From Planktomarina sp. (GTDB lineage: Bacteria > Pseudomonadota > Alphaproteobacteria > Rhodobacterales > Rhodobacteraceae), in contig JAFMEA010000012.1 in the NCBI GenBank assembly GCA_017856985.1, positions 1 to 49,794 on the forward strand: a DNA stretch of 49,794 nt, written 5' to 3'. Each line of letters starts with the position of its first letter. Position 1 is the first letter of the stretch. This document shows positions 7,732 to 17,340 of this stretch, in pieces. A program made the position numbers and the translations under genes. The notes beneath the pieces are model-generated. The model was not told the DNA's origin. It was given only the letters and a program-made list of their open reading frames with translations, and did no database searches.

Positions 7732-9473
7732 AGACGACATAAGTCTGCATAGTAGCCGCCCGAACTGTGAAGTTCCTTATGTGTTCCACCTTCTATAATT
7801 TTGCCTTTATCCATGACTAAAATTTGATCTGCAGCTTTAACGGTGGACATTCTATGGGCAATCACCAGAGTGGTGCGATTTTTACTCAGTCGTTCCAGAG
7901 CCTTTTGCACTAAGGCTTCAGACTTTGTATCCAACGCTGAAGTAGCTTCATCTAGTAGTAAAATTGGGCTGTCACGTAGTAATGCCCTTGCAATTGCAAC
8001 GCGTTGGCGTTGACCGCCAGACAGATTAGATCCACGAGGTCCAACTTGCGTATCTAGACCTAGGGGCAGCGTTGGCAAAAAGTCCGCAATGTGCGCTGCT
8101 TCGATGACGTCTTGTAATACTTGTGGATCTACATTCTCGTGACCCACGGTTATGTTTTCATATAGTGTTTCGTCGAATAGAAGAGTATCCTGGGAAACGA
8201 CAGAGATTTCAGCACGCAGTGCATTTGGATCAACCTCTGTATTATTGATACCAGAAATAGTGATCGCTCCTGTCTGGTGTGCGTAGAGACGGGTCAGGGA
8301 GTGGAATACGGTAGTTTTTCCAGCTCCTGACGCACCCACTAACGCCGTAGTCTTTCCGCTAGGCGCTGTAAATGAAACATTACTTAGAACATTCATATGA
8401 CCAAAATTTAAGTTTACATTTTTAAACTTTATGTCACCTGTTGCAGAAAATTTAGTCGGATTTCTTGGCCCCATAAGCTGTGACTTTTGATCTAAAATAG
8501 AATACATTCGCTGAACAGACACGCCCGCTGCATTGACAAGGCCAGATATTCCAGCAAGACGCCGTAAAGGTTCAAATGCCAACCCAAGTGCGGTGAAAAA
8601 AGCCATAAATTGGCCGACAGTCTTAGCTCCACTTATGATTTCATAACCGCCATATAAAATTACCCCTGCAAACCCAATGCCACTCATAATGTCCACTAAT
8701 GATGGAAGGACAGCGGTTCCGAATAAGGTTTTCAGCTCTACATTAATTTGTTTTTTGGTAAGCTTGCGGTATCGACCTGAATAATACTTCTCTAAACCGT
8801 TAAGCTTAATTGTCGCAATTCCATGAAAAGCTTCATCCAAACGGGCTGCCATATTGGCGGCTACGTCCCTAGCCTTGGATGCTTGTTTGCGTGTATACCG
8901 ATGCGCAACCAAAGAAGGTATTAGAAGAAGTGGAGCGCCTAGCAAAGCAAAAATAGTCCATAACCAGTCGATAGATAACATCACCACCAACAAAGAGATA
9001 AGTCCGATTAAATCACGTGCTCCGCCACGTACCACTAATCCCCAGGTCTGAGCCACAGACTGTACGTCGCCTTGCACTCGCTCGATCAAGTAGCCAGGTG
9101 CGTTTCGAGAGAAAAAGTCCATATCTAGCCGTAGAAGGTGATTTAAAAGATCGTTTTGCAAATCGGCAACTGAATATCTGGCAATTTTTGTCATCATAAC
9201 TCGATGACTAACTGAAAGGATCCCTCGCGCCAAAAACAGGCTCAAAACAATAGCTGCGAAGCCCCATAGTTGCGTAAAGCTGCCGCCTACAAATACGTTG
9301 TCAAACAAAGGCTGCATCATCCAAGCCAATCCGCCGATCATGCTACCTTCAACTGCCATCAAAATGATCACTAGCGTTAACAACCAACCATGCTTGCGCA
9401 GGTAGCTATTCCAAAGCCACCCAAATAGCTGCCGTTGATTTATGAGATTAGAGTCTATTTTATCTTTAATCAT
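7707..9473 (-). CDS. MsbA-type ABC exporter (ATPase-permease half transporter)
   Basis: A 588-residue half transporter with an N-terminal six-helix exporter domain (about residues 30-310) fused to an ATPase domain. Walker A is GASGAGKTT, the signature is NLSGGQRQRVAIARALL, Walker B is PILLLDEATSALD, and the H-loop is VIAHRMSTV. All are intact. Domain order and size match MsbA, the homodimeric lipid A-core flippase, but many lipid and peptide exporters share this layout. No LPS gene is adjacent apart from the convergent glycosyltransferase. The start at 9473 gives a short cytosolic N-terminus. Confidence 0.9.
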   Translation of the reverse strand: MIKDKIDSNLINQRQLFGWLWNSYLRKHGWLLTLVIILMAVEGSMIGGLAWMMQPLFDNVFVGGSFTQLWGFAAIVLSLFLARGILSVSHRVMMTKIARYSVADLQNDLLNHLLRLDMDFFSRNAPGYLIERVQGDVQSVAQTWGLVVRGGARDLIGLISLLVVMLSIDWLWTIFALLGAPLLLIPSLVAHRYTRKQASKARDVAANMAARLDEAFHGIATIKLNGLEKYYSGRYRKLTKKQINVELKTLFGTAVLPSLVDIMSGIGFAGVILYGGYEIISGAKTVGQFMAFFTALGLAFEPLRRLAGISGLVNAAGVSVQRMYSILDQKSQLMGPRNPTKFSATGDIKFKNVNLNFGHMNVLSNVSFTAPSGKTTALVGASGAGKTTVFHSLTRLYAHQTGAITISGINNTEVDPNALRAEISVVSQDTLLFDETLYENITVGHENVDPQVLQDVIEAAHIADFLPTLPLGLDTQVGPRGSNLSGGQRQRVAIARALLRDSPILLLDEATSALDTKSEALVQKALERLSKNRTTLVIAHRMSTVKAADQILVMDKGKIIEGGTHKELHSSGGYYADLCRLQFGSSEG

Positions 9474-9579
9474 AATTTTGTGTTAGTATTTTGTTGGCCT
9501 TCCCGCAAGAGAGGGCTACCTGGTTGACGTGAACCCAAACGATGAATATCGGTAAATTATTAATTTTAGGTTGTCTATC

Positions 9580-10779
9580 ATGTCACTTTCTCAAGGCCGT
9601 CAATACCTAGCAATCCCTGGTCCGTCTGTAATACCGGACAGGGTACTTCAAGCGATGAATCAGCCCTGTCCAAATATATATGAGGGTGATTTGATAGAGC
9701 TAACGCATAGCCTAATTCCTGATTTGAAGCATGTTGCGCAGACAAAATGTAATGTAGCCATCTATGTTGCAAATGGACATGGCGCCTGGGAAGCCGCTAT
9801 TTCAAATGTTCTTGCGCCGGACGATACCGTTCTAGTTCTAGCAACCGGTCGATTTTGTATTGGTTGGGGTGGGATGGCTGAAAATTTGGGGGTGCATGTC
9901 GAAACCTTAGATTTTGGAACTGATAGCACAATTGATTTTGAAGCAGTCCGCACTCACTTGCGCGCTGACAAAGGTGGTCGAATTAAAGCGATAATGGCGG
10001 TTCACGTGGACACGTCAACCTCTATACGAAATGATATCGGGGCGTTAAGTAAAGTGATTACTGACACAGGCCACGATGCACTTTTAATGGTGGATTGTAT
10101 TGCAAGCCTTGGGTGTGATGAATTTTTAATGGATGATTGGGGTGTCGATATTATGGTCACCGCCTGTCAGAAGGGGTTGATGACCCCTCCCGCTTTATCT
10201 TTCGTATATTTCTCAGACCGCGCCGCTAATGTTCGAAATAAAATGGAGCGTGTGAGTTCTTATTGGGATTGGAAACCCCGTATTAACCCCAACCTTTTTT
10301 ATGAATATTTTTGTGGAACTGCACCAACTCAACATCTGTTTGGTCTGCGCGAAGCTCTGGATATGATACTTGAAGAAGGACTTCCTCATGTTTGGTTGCG
10401 ACATGAAGTTTTAGCAAAAGCGGTTTGGGCCTCTTGCGAAGCTTGGGCACAAGCTGGGCCGTTAGAACTCAATGTGTCTGACAAAAACTCACGGAGTAGA
10501 GCGGTTACAGCGTTATCAATCGGAGCCCCACGAGGAATACAGCTGCGCAAGTGGACAGAAAAAGAAGCCGGTCTTACTCTTGGGATTGGTCTTGGTATGA
10601 ATACGGTAAAGGACCCAAAAGCAGAAGGATTTTTTCGAATTGGGCATATGGGACATGTTAATGCCCAGATGATTATGGGCACACTAGGCTCTGTTCAAGC
10701 TGGACTAATTGCTTTGGGCATTCCGTATGGATCAGGCGGCTTGGATGCAGCTGCTCGAGTTCTAGCCAACATCGACTAA
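9580..10779 (+). CDS. Class V PLP-dependent aminotransferase (alanine/serine-glyoxylate type)
   Basis: A 399-residue fold type I PLP enzyme of the AGXT/SGAT family. The N-terminus YLAIPGPSVIPDRVL and the phosphate-binding GHGAWEAAI region are characteristic. Asp in LLMVDCIASLG holds the pyridine nitrogen. Lys198 in TACQKGLMTPP is the PLP lysine. Members transaminate alanine, serine or related amino acids to glyoxylate; the exact substrate is not determinable. Start ATG 9580 follows TTAGG by 9 nt, and a TTG at 9571 is less likely. Its stop directly abuts the stop of the convergent HisC-like aminotransferase. Confidence 0.85.
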   Translation: MSLSQGRQYLAIPGPSVIPDRVLQAMNQPCPNIYEGDLIELTHSLIPDLKHVAQTKCNVAIYVANGHGAWEAAISNVLAPDDTVLVLATGRFCIGWGGMAENLGVHVETLDFGTDSTIDFEAVRTHLRADKGGRIKAIMAVHVDTSTSIRNDIGALSKVITDTGHDALLMVDCIASLGCDEFLMDDWGVDIMVTACQKGLMTPPALSFVYFSDRAANVRNKMERVSSYWDWKPRINPNLFYEYFCGTAPTQHLFGLREALDMILEEGLPHVWLRHEVLAKAVWASCEAWAQAGPLELNVSDKNSRSRAVTALSIGAPRGIQLRKWTEKEAGLTLGIGLGMNTVKDPKAEGFFRIGHMGHVNAQMIMGTLGSVQAGLIALGIPYGSGGLDAAARVLANID

Positions 10780-11889
10780 TTAGGTGGCTTGAACCGCCTT
10801 TAATGCTTTAGGCAGTGCAGTTGCAAAGGCCTCCATCGCCCTGGCGTCGCCACATGATACACGAATACAGCGATCCAAAGGTGAGATATTGGGCATGCGA
10901 ACAAAAATCTGGTCTGTAATAAGACGTTGCAATAAAGCGCGCGCAAAATTCCCATCTTGACCACAATCTATTGTGACAAAATTTGTGGCCGAATGCAGGG
11001 CTTTTAATCCGTTGACTTGAGCAATTTCTGCGATCTGTTTGCGACTTTTTTGAACGTTGTCGAGCACTCTCTCAAAATAGTTTTGATCTGAAAGTGCAGC
11101 TAAAGCTCCCACTTGAGAAATGTTTGACATGCCAAAATGATTGCGCACTTTATCAAAAGCGCTGATGAGTTTCTTTGGTCCAATAGCGTAACCCACCCGC
11201 GCGCCAGCCATGCCGTAGGCTTTCGAAAATGTTCGCATGCGAATAACATTTGGTGTCTCAGGAAGTAACGCGGGAGCAGTTCCTGCAGGGGCAAGCTCTA
11301 CATAGGCTTCGTCTAATACGAGCAACGTAGATTTGGGTAAGCTGTTTATCAAACCATTAACTACATCTGCACTGTGCCAGGTCCCCATAGGGTTATCTGG
11401 GTTTGCAAAGTAGATTATTTTAGCCGAAACTTCGGTTGCCTTGGCAATCAGACTTTCTGGATCTTCGTGATCATTCACATATGGCACAGTATGCAGTTTT
11501 CCACCAAAGCCTGTGACGTGAAAATTGAATGTTGGGTAAGCTCCGGCGGACGTAACAACCGGCTCACCAGGTTCTACCAATAACCTAACGAGATAGGCCA
11601 AAAGACCATCTATTCCTTCACCAATAATTATATGGCTTGGATCAATTCCATGATGTTGAGCCAGTGCCTCGCGAAGATCATAATTTTCTGGGTCCCCATA
11701 TTTCCACACTTCAGGGGCAGCTTTTCTCATGGCTGCAATAGCAATTGGGGATGGACCAAAGACGCTTTCATTCGCGCCGAGACGAGCCTTGAATTTTTGA
11801 CCCATTACCCTTTCCTGGGTCTCTGGTCCAACAAAGGGTACAGAGGATGGCAGAGTTTCGGCTAGTGCCGTTAGCGTAATTTCTGTCAT
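10780..11889 (-). CDS. HisC-like class I/II aminotransferase
   Basis: A 369-residue fold type I PLP aminotransferase of the histidinol-phosphate/aromatic aminotransferase group. N-terminal RLGANESVFGPSP matches the LN(x)NE(S/N) HisC motif. YFANPDNPMGT, LVLDEAYVEL and RTFSKAYGMAGARVGY (the PLP lysine) follow in order. It lies just downstream of valS (42 nt) and away from any his gene, so it may be an aromatic or broad-range aminotransferase rather than the histidine pathway enzyme. I placed the start at 11889, where TTAGGAAAG lies upstream; an in-frame extension to 11934 would run into the valS end. Confidence 0.85.
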   Translation of the reverse strand: MTEITLTALAETLPSSVPFVGPETQERVMGQKFKARLGANESVFGPSPIAIAAMRKAAPEVWKYGDPENYDLREALAQHHGIDPSHIIIGEGIDGLLAYLVRLLVEPGEPVVTSAGAYPTFNFHVTGFGGKLHTVPYVNDHEDPESLIAKATEVSAKIIYFANPDNPMGTWHSADVVNGLINSLPKSTLLVLDEAYVELAPAGTAPALLPETPNVIRMRTFSKAYGMAGARVGYAIGPKKLISAFDKVRNHFGMSNISQVGALAALSDQNYFERVLDNVQKSRKQIAEIAQVNGLKALHSATNFVTIDCGQDGNFARALLQRLITDQIFVRMPNISPLDRCIRVSCGDARAMEAFATALPKALKAVQAT

Positions 11890-11930
11890 GAACTTTCCTA
11901 ACTTGTGTTGCCTCTTAGATTGACTAAAAC

Positions 11931-14858
11931 TCAAACAATCTCTGCCAATCGCACCAATGCTTCCAAGATTTTCCCTTCTTCTTCCTCGCGTGCCGTCAGA
12001 TTAGCTTGTGTTTCTGCCAACACTTCAGCAGGTGCTGAGGTTGCAAATTTTGGATTTTTAAGTCTGCCCCGCAATCCACCCAATTCTTTGGCTAGTTTAC
12101 CAAGGTTTTTTTCCAAGCGAGCTTTCTCAGCGGCTACGTCTATGATGTTTGCCAGGGGCAGGCCAAAGGTTGCGCCTGGTGCTGAAACGGTAATTGCTCC
12201 TTTGGGCATTATTTCTACTTTTGTGACCTCGGTAATCCGTGCCATTTGTTTGATTTGAGCCATGTTAGCAGCTAAGGCTGATGATCCAGAAATATTGTTT
12301 GAAACTTGTACCAATGGCACTTTTGCTCCTGCGGGGACGTTCATTTGTGCACGTGCTGATCGAATGGCATCTATCAAGGCAATGGTCCAACTGATCTCAT
12401 TTGTCGCAGTGTCATCGATCAGATCTAAGCCATATGTTGGCCATTTTTGATGTACGAGCATTTTGTCCCGTTTGGCTGTAAGTCCCCAAAGTTCCTCCGT
12501 GATGAAAGGCATAATAGGGTGTAGTAACACCATACTCTGTTCTAACACCCAGGCCAGAGTTGTCTGGGTTTCTAGCCGACCAGCTTGCCCACTTGAATGC
12601 TCACCTTTTAAAATTGGTTTGGATAGTTCTAAATACCTGTCACAGACACTGCCCCAGATAAAGGTATAGAGCGCCGAAGCTGAGTCGTTAAATCGATAAC
12701 TCGTTAGTGCAGTGTCCACCGCAACTCGGACACGTCCTACCTCACCAACTATCCATTTATTTAATGCTAACTCTGGATTTGGAAGGGAATCGCTACGTTT
12801 ATCAAATGCTTGATTGAATTCTGCAAAAGAGCATGCATTCCAGAGCTTCGTACCAAAGTTTCGGTAACCAGCAATACGCTGCATGTCTAGTTTTAGAACA
12901 CCACCAAGGGATGCCATTGATGCATTAGTAAATCGCAACGCGTCGGCCCCAAATTCATCTATTATTTCTAAAGGATCCACGACATTACCAGTAGATTTAC
13001 TCATTTTTTTACCTTTTGCGTCACGGACAAGACCATGTAAATATATGGTTTTGAATGGGACTTCATCTACAACCGCAAGTTGCATCATCATCATGCGTGC
13101 CACCCAGAAAAATAAAATATCTGATCCAGTAATTAGGTCTGAGGTAGGAAAAAAGCGTTTCAGCATGTCGTTTGTTGCGTCAGTCTCGACTTCGCCAGTC
13201 CAGCCCAATGTACCTATTGGCCAAAGGCCAGACGAGAACCATGTGTCGAGAACATCTGGATCACGAGTTAGTTTGACCTGGGCCCCTGCCATTTGTTGGG
13301 CTTCTAGCTGAGTTGCTGCACAATATTGTATACCGTCCTCGTCAAACCAAACTGGAATTTGGTGGCCCCACCACAATTGGCGGGAGATACACCAAGGTTC
13401 AATATTCTCAAGCCAATGGTAATAAACCTTTTTCTCTGACTCCGGTAAAACATTAACTTTGCCTTCACGAACGGCGTTTAGTGCTGGGGTCACAATTTTA
13501 TTTGTATCAACGAACCATTGGTCAGTGAGCATAGGTTCGATCACAACCTTTGAGCGGTCTCCAAAGGGCTGCATTATTGGTTTACTGTCCACCTTTGGGT
13601 GACTTTCAGAATATTCATTACCGTCTGCATCAATGCTAGAAACGGTTTCCATCACCGCCAACCCTTCAGTAGTGATATCCGCCACCACTTTTTTGCGTGC
13701 CTCAAAACGGTCCATGCCACGATACTCTTCAGGAACCAGGTTCATTAGTGCAATTTTCGTCTCATCAAAGCTTTCTTCGCCATTGGCAATCCTCTGAGCG
13801 CTGGCCACTTCCTCAGAGTAAGGCCTTCCGTCCGCACGCATGTTGGCTTTGATATCCATAAGATTATACATGGGAATGTTAGTACGTTTAGCGACTTGAT
13901 AATCGTTGAAATCATGAGCACCTGTAATTTTTACTGCCCCCGATCCAAATTCTTTGTCTGGGTATTCATCTGTAATAATAGGAATTAAGCGGCGCTGTGT
14001 TTTTGGGCCTACAGGTATTTCGCAGAGCATTCCCACTATTGGAGCATAGCGTTCATCTGATGGGTGCACTGCAACAGCGCCATCGCCCAACATGGTTTCG
14101 GGACGGGTGGTTGCTATCGAAATATAATCACGCTCTTCCTTTAGAGTGGTCTCTCCATTTTCATCTTTTTCAATGTAAGTATACGTTGCTCCACCCGCGA
14201 GCGGATATTTGAAGTGCCACATGTGACCCGCTACTTCGATGTTTTCAACTTCTAGATCTGAAATAGCAGTTTCAAAATGTGGGTCCCAATTGACCAACCG
14301 CTTGCCGCGATAGATCAAGCCTTTATTATACATTTTAACAAACACTTTAATCACTGCATCATGAAAGTTCGGACTATTTTCATGGCCGGTTCGAGTATCC
14401 CCATGGGCGCCAGCCATGGTAAATGCTGTTCGGCTCCAATCGCAGGAGGCGCCCAGACGTTTTAATTGGTTAACGATGTTTCCACCGGACTCTTCTTTCC
14501 AAGACCAAACTTTTTCAAGGAACTTTTCACGTCCCAACTCCACTCGGCCCGGTTGTTTTGTTTCAGCCAGTTGTCGTTCCACCACCATTTGCGTTGCTAT
14601 GCCTGCGTGGTCAGTTCCAGCTTGCCAAAGTGTATCAAAACCTCTCATTCTGTGCCAACGCACAAGAATGTCCTGCAACGTATTGTTAAACGCGTGGCCC
14701 ATGTGCAAAACACCAGTCACATTTGGTGGTGGGATCATTATGCAGTAGCTAGAAGCACCTGGCTTTGCATTCGCTCCCGCGGTAAAACAGCCTGCTTTTT
14801 CCCAAGCCTTGTAAAGGCGATCTTCAGCTTCTGCCGCGTTGAACTTTTCCATTGCCAT
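11931..14858 (-). CDS. valS: Valyl-tRNA synthetase
   Basis: A 975-residue class I aminoacyl-tRNA synthetase. The HIGH motif is [14 protein letters not shown] (about residues 42-55) and the KMSKS loop is [15 protein letters not shown]. The editing (CP1) domain lies between them, including the [10 protein letters not shown] and GAHDFNDY signatures. An anticodon-binding domain follows, and the C-terminal 70 residues form the basic coiled coil typical of ValRS. Length is normal for alphaproteobacteria. AAGG precedes the start by about 10 nt. The HisC-like aminotransferase gene follows in the same direction and may be cotranscribed. Confidence 0.97.
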   Translation of the reverse strand: MAMEKFNAAEAEDRLYKAWEKAGCFTAGANAKPGASSYCIMIPPPNVTGVLHMGHAFNNTLQDILVRWHRMRGFDTLWQAGTDHAGIATQMVVERQLAETKQPGRVELGREKFLEKVWSWKEESGGNIVNQLKRLGASCDWSRTAFTMAGAHGDTRTGHENSPNFHDAVIKVFVKMYNKGLIYRGKRLVNWDPHFETAISDLEVENIEVAGHMWHFKYPLAGGATYTYIEKDENGETTLKEERDYISIATTRPETMLGDGAVAVHPSDERYAPIVGMLCEIPVGPKTQRRLIPIITDEYPDKEFGSGAVKITGAHDFNDYQVAKRTNIPMYNLMDIKANMRADGRPYSEEVASAQRIANGEESFDETKIALMNLVPEEYRGMDRFEARKKVVADITTEGLAVMETVSSIDADGNEYSESHPKVDSKPIMQPFGDRSKVVIEPMLTDQWFVDTNKIVTPALNAVREGKVNVLPESEKKVYYHWLENIEPWCISRQLWWGHQIPVWFDEDGIQYCAATQLEAQQMAGAQVKLTRDPDVLDTWFSSGLWPIGTLGWTGEVETDATNDMLKRFFPTSDLITGSDILFFWVARMMMMQLAVVDEVPFKTIYLHGLVRDAKGKKMSKSTGNVVDPLEIIDEFGADALRFTNASMASLGGVLKLDMQRIAGYRNFGTKLWNACSFAEFNQAFDKRSDSLPNPELALNKWIVGEVGRVRVAVDTALTSYRFNDSASALYTFIWGSVCDRYLELSKPILKGEHSSGQAGRLETQTTLAWVLEQSMVLLHPIMPFITEELWGLTAKRDKMLVHQKWPTYGLDLIDDTATNEISWTIALIDAIRSARAQMNVPAGAKVPLVQVSNNISGSSALAANMAQIKQMARITEVTKVEIMPKGAITVSAPGATFGLPLANIIDVAAEKARLEKNLGKLAKELGGLRGRLKNPKFATSAPAEVLAETQANLTAREEEEGKILEALVRLAEIV

Positions 14859-15077
14859 ATCTTACATACCTTTTCACTTTACATTTGAGTACCTATTTAC
14901 TGGCTCAAGGAAAAGCCCCTCGTTTCAAACTAATTCACTAATTGCTGCCAAATTTTTGCAGAATTGATAATGGCAAATAAAACCTGCTCCAGCCGCCTGC
15001 TACCTATTAATTGTGTAACAAAGTTTGGAGTGGTTGAGATATTAATTTTCTAAAGGTCTTGATCCCAAAAATTTGGA

Positions 15078-15669
15078 TTAACTTACCAGCTTTTCACGAA
15101 CTCCCGGGCGTAGGACTGTGGGATCGTAAGGTCTTGGCGCGAAGACTTTATGGATGCGCTCAGTGAAATGGCTCATTGGCAACGTGTCATATTCCGGATC
15201 AAAGCGCTTTGATCCCAACGTTCGCAAAAAGTGACACAATCATCAAAGATGATGTGGCTCTTATGTTTTTTACGTTTGTTTGGGTCTGCTCCAACATGTT
15301 ATCCGTAGTAAACCATCTGAAAGTCAGCATGTTTTTCCAAGACCCAGGTGCATTGTTCCCTTACGAAGGGACGCAGGATTGAGGCGGTATACTCATCATG
15401 ATTATAAGGCGCAAAATATCTCCAATATCATGGAGCAAAGTAGACACAATCTAATCCGTATATGCTCCATGGCGCTCAGCACGCGTTGCTGATTGAAGCG
15501 AATGTTCTAATCGAGTTAGTTGGTATCCGGAAAGGCCTTCATCAAGTTCTGCGAGCGCCCTTAAAAGCTTGTTTGATCTACCTTTGGTATATTCAATTTC
15601 ATGTTCGTTTAAAAAGGTGTAATCTTCTTTGTCACCATCTTCCGTGGCTCGAAATTTAACATGATCAAT
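15078..15669 (-). pseudogene. Degraded HD-domain protein (PhnZ/TmpB-like oxygenase family)
   Basis: Minus-strand translation across frames gives one continuous HD-domain protein of about 195 residues. The N-terminus is DHVKFRATEDGDKEDYTFLN, then LSGYQLTRLEHSLQSATRAE, LLHDIGD, APYNHDEY, TWVLEKHADFQMVYYG, FCERWDQSAFDPEY and MSHFTERIHKVFAPRPYDP. The gene is broken four times: TAG at 15451-15453 (where TGG fits), a 1-nt loss near 15409-15413, TAA at 15299-15301, and a second 1-nt loss near 15200-15206. The start is also unclear, with ATT at 15667-15669 where an ATG would fit. The intact family includes mixed-valent diiron oxygenases that act on organophosphonates (PhnZ, TmpB), though many members are uncharacterised. 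It is clearly non-functional here. Confidence 0.85.
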
Positions 15670-15995
15670 TTTAAATCTATCACTTTTGCGTATAAATCTA
15701 ACTATTAAAACATTCGGCTCAATTGTCTTTGCATTGTGATAGCGCTCCACATCATTATTGTTAAACAGGTTTTTTTAACAAATTTTTCTAAATTTAATTA
15801 TGTTATGATGATACATTGTTGGGCTACCCTATTTTAAAAGTTGGCTATTATCTGTCAAATACACCACAAGTTACTGGATAGGTGATAGCCTGCTGGTAAT
15901 ATCGCTAACGAGTGGGAGTCTCTCCGATGAAAAGGTTTGGTGCTAGTCAATCTTTGGAACGCCGTGATCCCGCACAAGTTGCTGGATAAATTTTT
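15670..15995. other. Intergenic region with a possible leader frame
   Basis: The 15451-15750 reading frame continues upstream of the pseudogene proper but matches nothing I know. Past it lies AT-rich DNA, a repeated 16-nt motif, and a 20-codon frame (15927-15989, starting MKRFGASQ). That frame follows GGGAG and ends 6 nt before the DUF2235 ATG. It could be a translated leader for the DUF2235 gene. No known RNA family is recognised. Confidence 0.3.
15865..15988 (+). repeat. Imperfect 16-nt direct repeat pair
   Basis: CACAAGTTACTGGATA at 15865-15880 recurs as CACAAGTTGCTGGATA at 15973-15988, with one mismatch and a spacing of 108 nt. Both lie ahead of the DUF2235 gene. They may be the trace of a small duplication or a paired binding site. 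Confidence 0.4.
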
Positions 15996-17069
15996 ATGTC
16001 ATTATGGCATCAAATAGTCTCAAATTTTCGTGACAACGGTAGCCGCATTGTTGAGAATTCGCCTGATGATTTCAGGTTTCCGCTCACACATGTTATTATA
16101 ATAGATGGAACAATGTCCGCCTTGCTTCCAGGATTAGAAACAAATGCAGGTCAGGCATATAAGTTAATAAAAGGTGGTATGGCCAAGCATACTGTCCTGC
16201 ACTATTTTCCAGGGATCCAATTGCAAAGTGATAAAGTTTTGTCATCTTGCTGGAATATTATAACGGGTAACGGAATAAACCTTCAAATAAAAAGAGCCTA
16301 TGGTGCGTTAGCGAGCCGTTATCAGGTTGGTGATCATATTATATTAATTGGTTACTCGCGTGGAGCCTTTGCCGTAAGGTCGCTCGCAGGCATAATTGAT
16401 AGCATGGGTCTTTTGAAGAACGTTCATGCAACTGAACGAAACGTAATTACTGCATTTCGTTATTACAAAAACGGCACTCAATCCAAGGTTGCGCGGGTTT
16501 TCCAAAAAGAAAAATGCCACCTTGTTGCCAAGATTACAGCAATAGGAGTGTGGGATACTGTGAAAGCCCTTGGGCTACCTTTGCCATTTATATGGCGTTT
16601 TTTTAACTCAAAACATCAGTTTCATAATGATCAGATTAGCAAAAGCGTTGGTCATGGCTTTCACGCTTTGGCACTTGATGAAACTCGCTTGGCGTACAAG
16701 CCAGTTCTGTGGACCGCCCCAGTAAATTGGCAAGGAACTTTGGAACAACGTTGGTTTCGAGGCAACCATGGAGACATTGGTGGACAGATATCTGGATTTC
16801 CTATGAGTAGGCCCTTGGCAAACATTCCTTTTGTTTGGATAATGGATCGTTTAGAAGATGCAGGTTTGCAACTTAAACCGGATTGGAGAGATGAATATCC
16901 CCAAGATATTTCGGCTCCGTCAACGGCTTCTTGGTGGAAAGAGAAATTATTTACATTGTCGAGGGCTCAACGAGAAATTGGTAGTAATCCATCGGAACTA
17001 ATTCATGGCTCCGTAGCAAATAATGAGTTTGAAATTTTAACTGATTTTTACGACCATTCAGACAGTTGA
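15996..17069 (+). CDS. DUF2235 alpha/beta-hydrolase-like protein
   Basis: A 357-residue protein of the DUF2235 family. VIIIDGTMSALLPG near residue 32 is the conserved DGT start of the domain. LIGYSRGAFAVRSLAGI near residue 120 supplies the G-x-S-x-G nucleophile elbow. GNHGDIGGQ matches the conserved acidic/His region. The family includes the Tle1 phospholipase effectors of type VI secretion, but also many chromosomal proteins of unknown role. No VgrG or immunity gene is next to it, so a housekeeping or lipid hydrolase role is as likely as a toxin role. No signal peptide or transmembrane helix is seen. Confidence 0.8.
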   Translation: MSLWHQIVSNFRDNGSRIVENSPDDFRFPLTHVIIIDGTMSALLPGLETNAGQAYKLIKGGMAKHTVLHYFPGIQLQSDKVLSSCWNIITGNGINLQIKRAYGALASRYQVGDHIILIGYSRGAFAVRSLAGIIDSMGLLKNVHATERNVITAFRYYKNGTQSKVARVFQKEKCHLVAKITAIGVWDTVKALGLPLPFIWRFFNSKHQFHNDQISKSVGHGFHALALDETRLAYKPVLWTAPVNWQGTLEQRWFRGNHGDIGGQISGFPMSRPLANIPFVWIMDRLEDAGLQLKPDWRDEYPQDISAPSTASWWKEKLFTLSRAQREIGSNPSELIHGSVANNEFEILTDFYDHSDS

Positions 17070-17340
17070 GGTGGTGGCATCAGTTTCCTCTTTTTGCTGA
17101 TGTTAAGTTGGCTTGTCCGTTGAAAGGCTTAAAGTACGATCTTACTGAAATTCTGAAAATTTAATATTGTTCTGCTAACTTGTATTTAAAATTAGGGTTT
17201 TTGTTAAAATATTATTTACCAAACTATTTGTTTTGAGTTTAAAATCGTACATATTGTTCGGTTAGAAATCCAGTTCAGCTAGCACTTGGCAAGTAAGCTT
17301 TCGAGGCGTATAGCCAGATCCGATCGGCAGGGGTAATACA
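17070..17340. other. Intergenic region before the SuhB-like gene
   Basis: About 270 nt, AT-rich in the middle, with no reading frame I can support. It should contain the promoter of the SuhB-like gene. AGGGGT lies 6-11 nt before that gene's ATG and is a plausible ribosome binding site. Confidence 0.4.

Noticed and set aside
14416..14888. Two overlapping plus-strand frames over the valS start
   Set aside because: They are antisense to the strongly conserved HIGH-motif region of ValRS.
15176..15492. Two plus-strand frames of about 70 codons
   Set aside because: They lie antisense to the HD-domain pseudogene and exist only because that gene's frames are broken.
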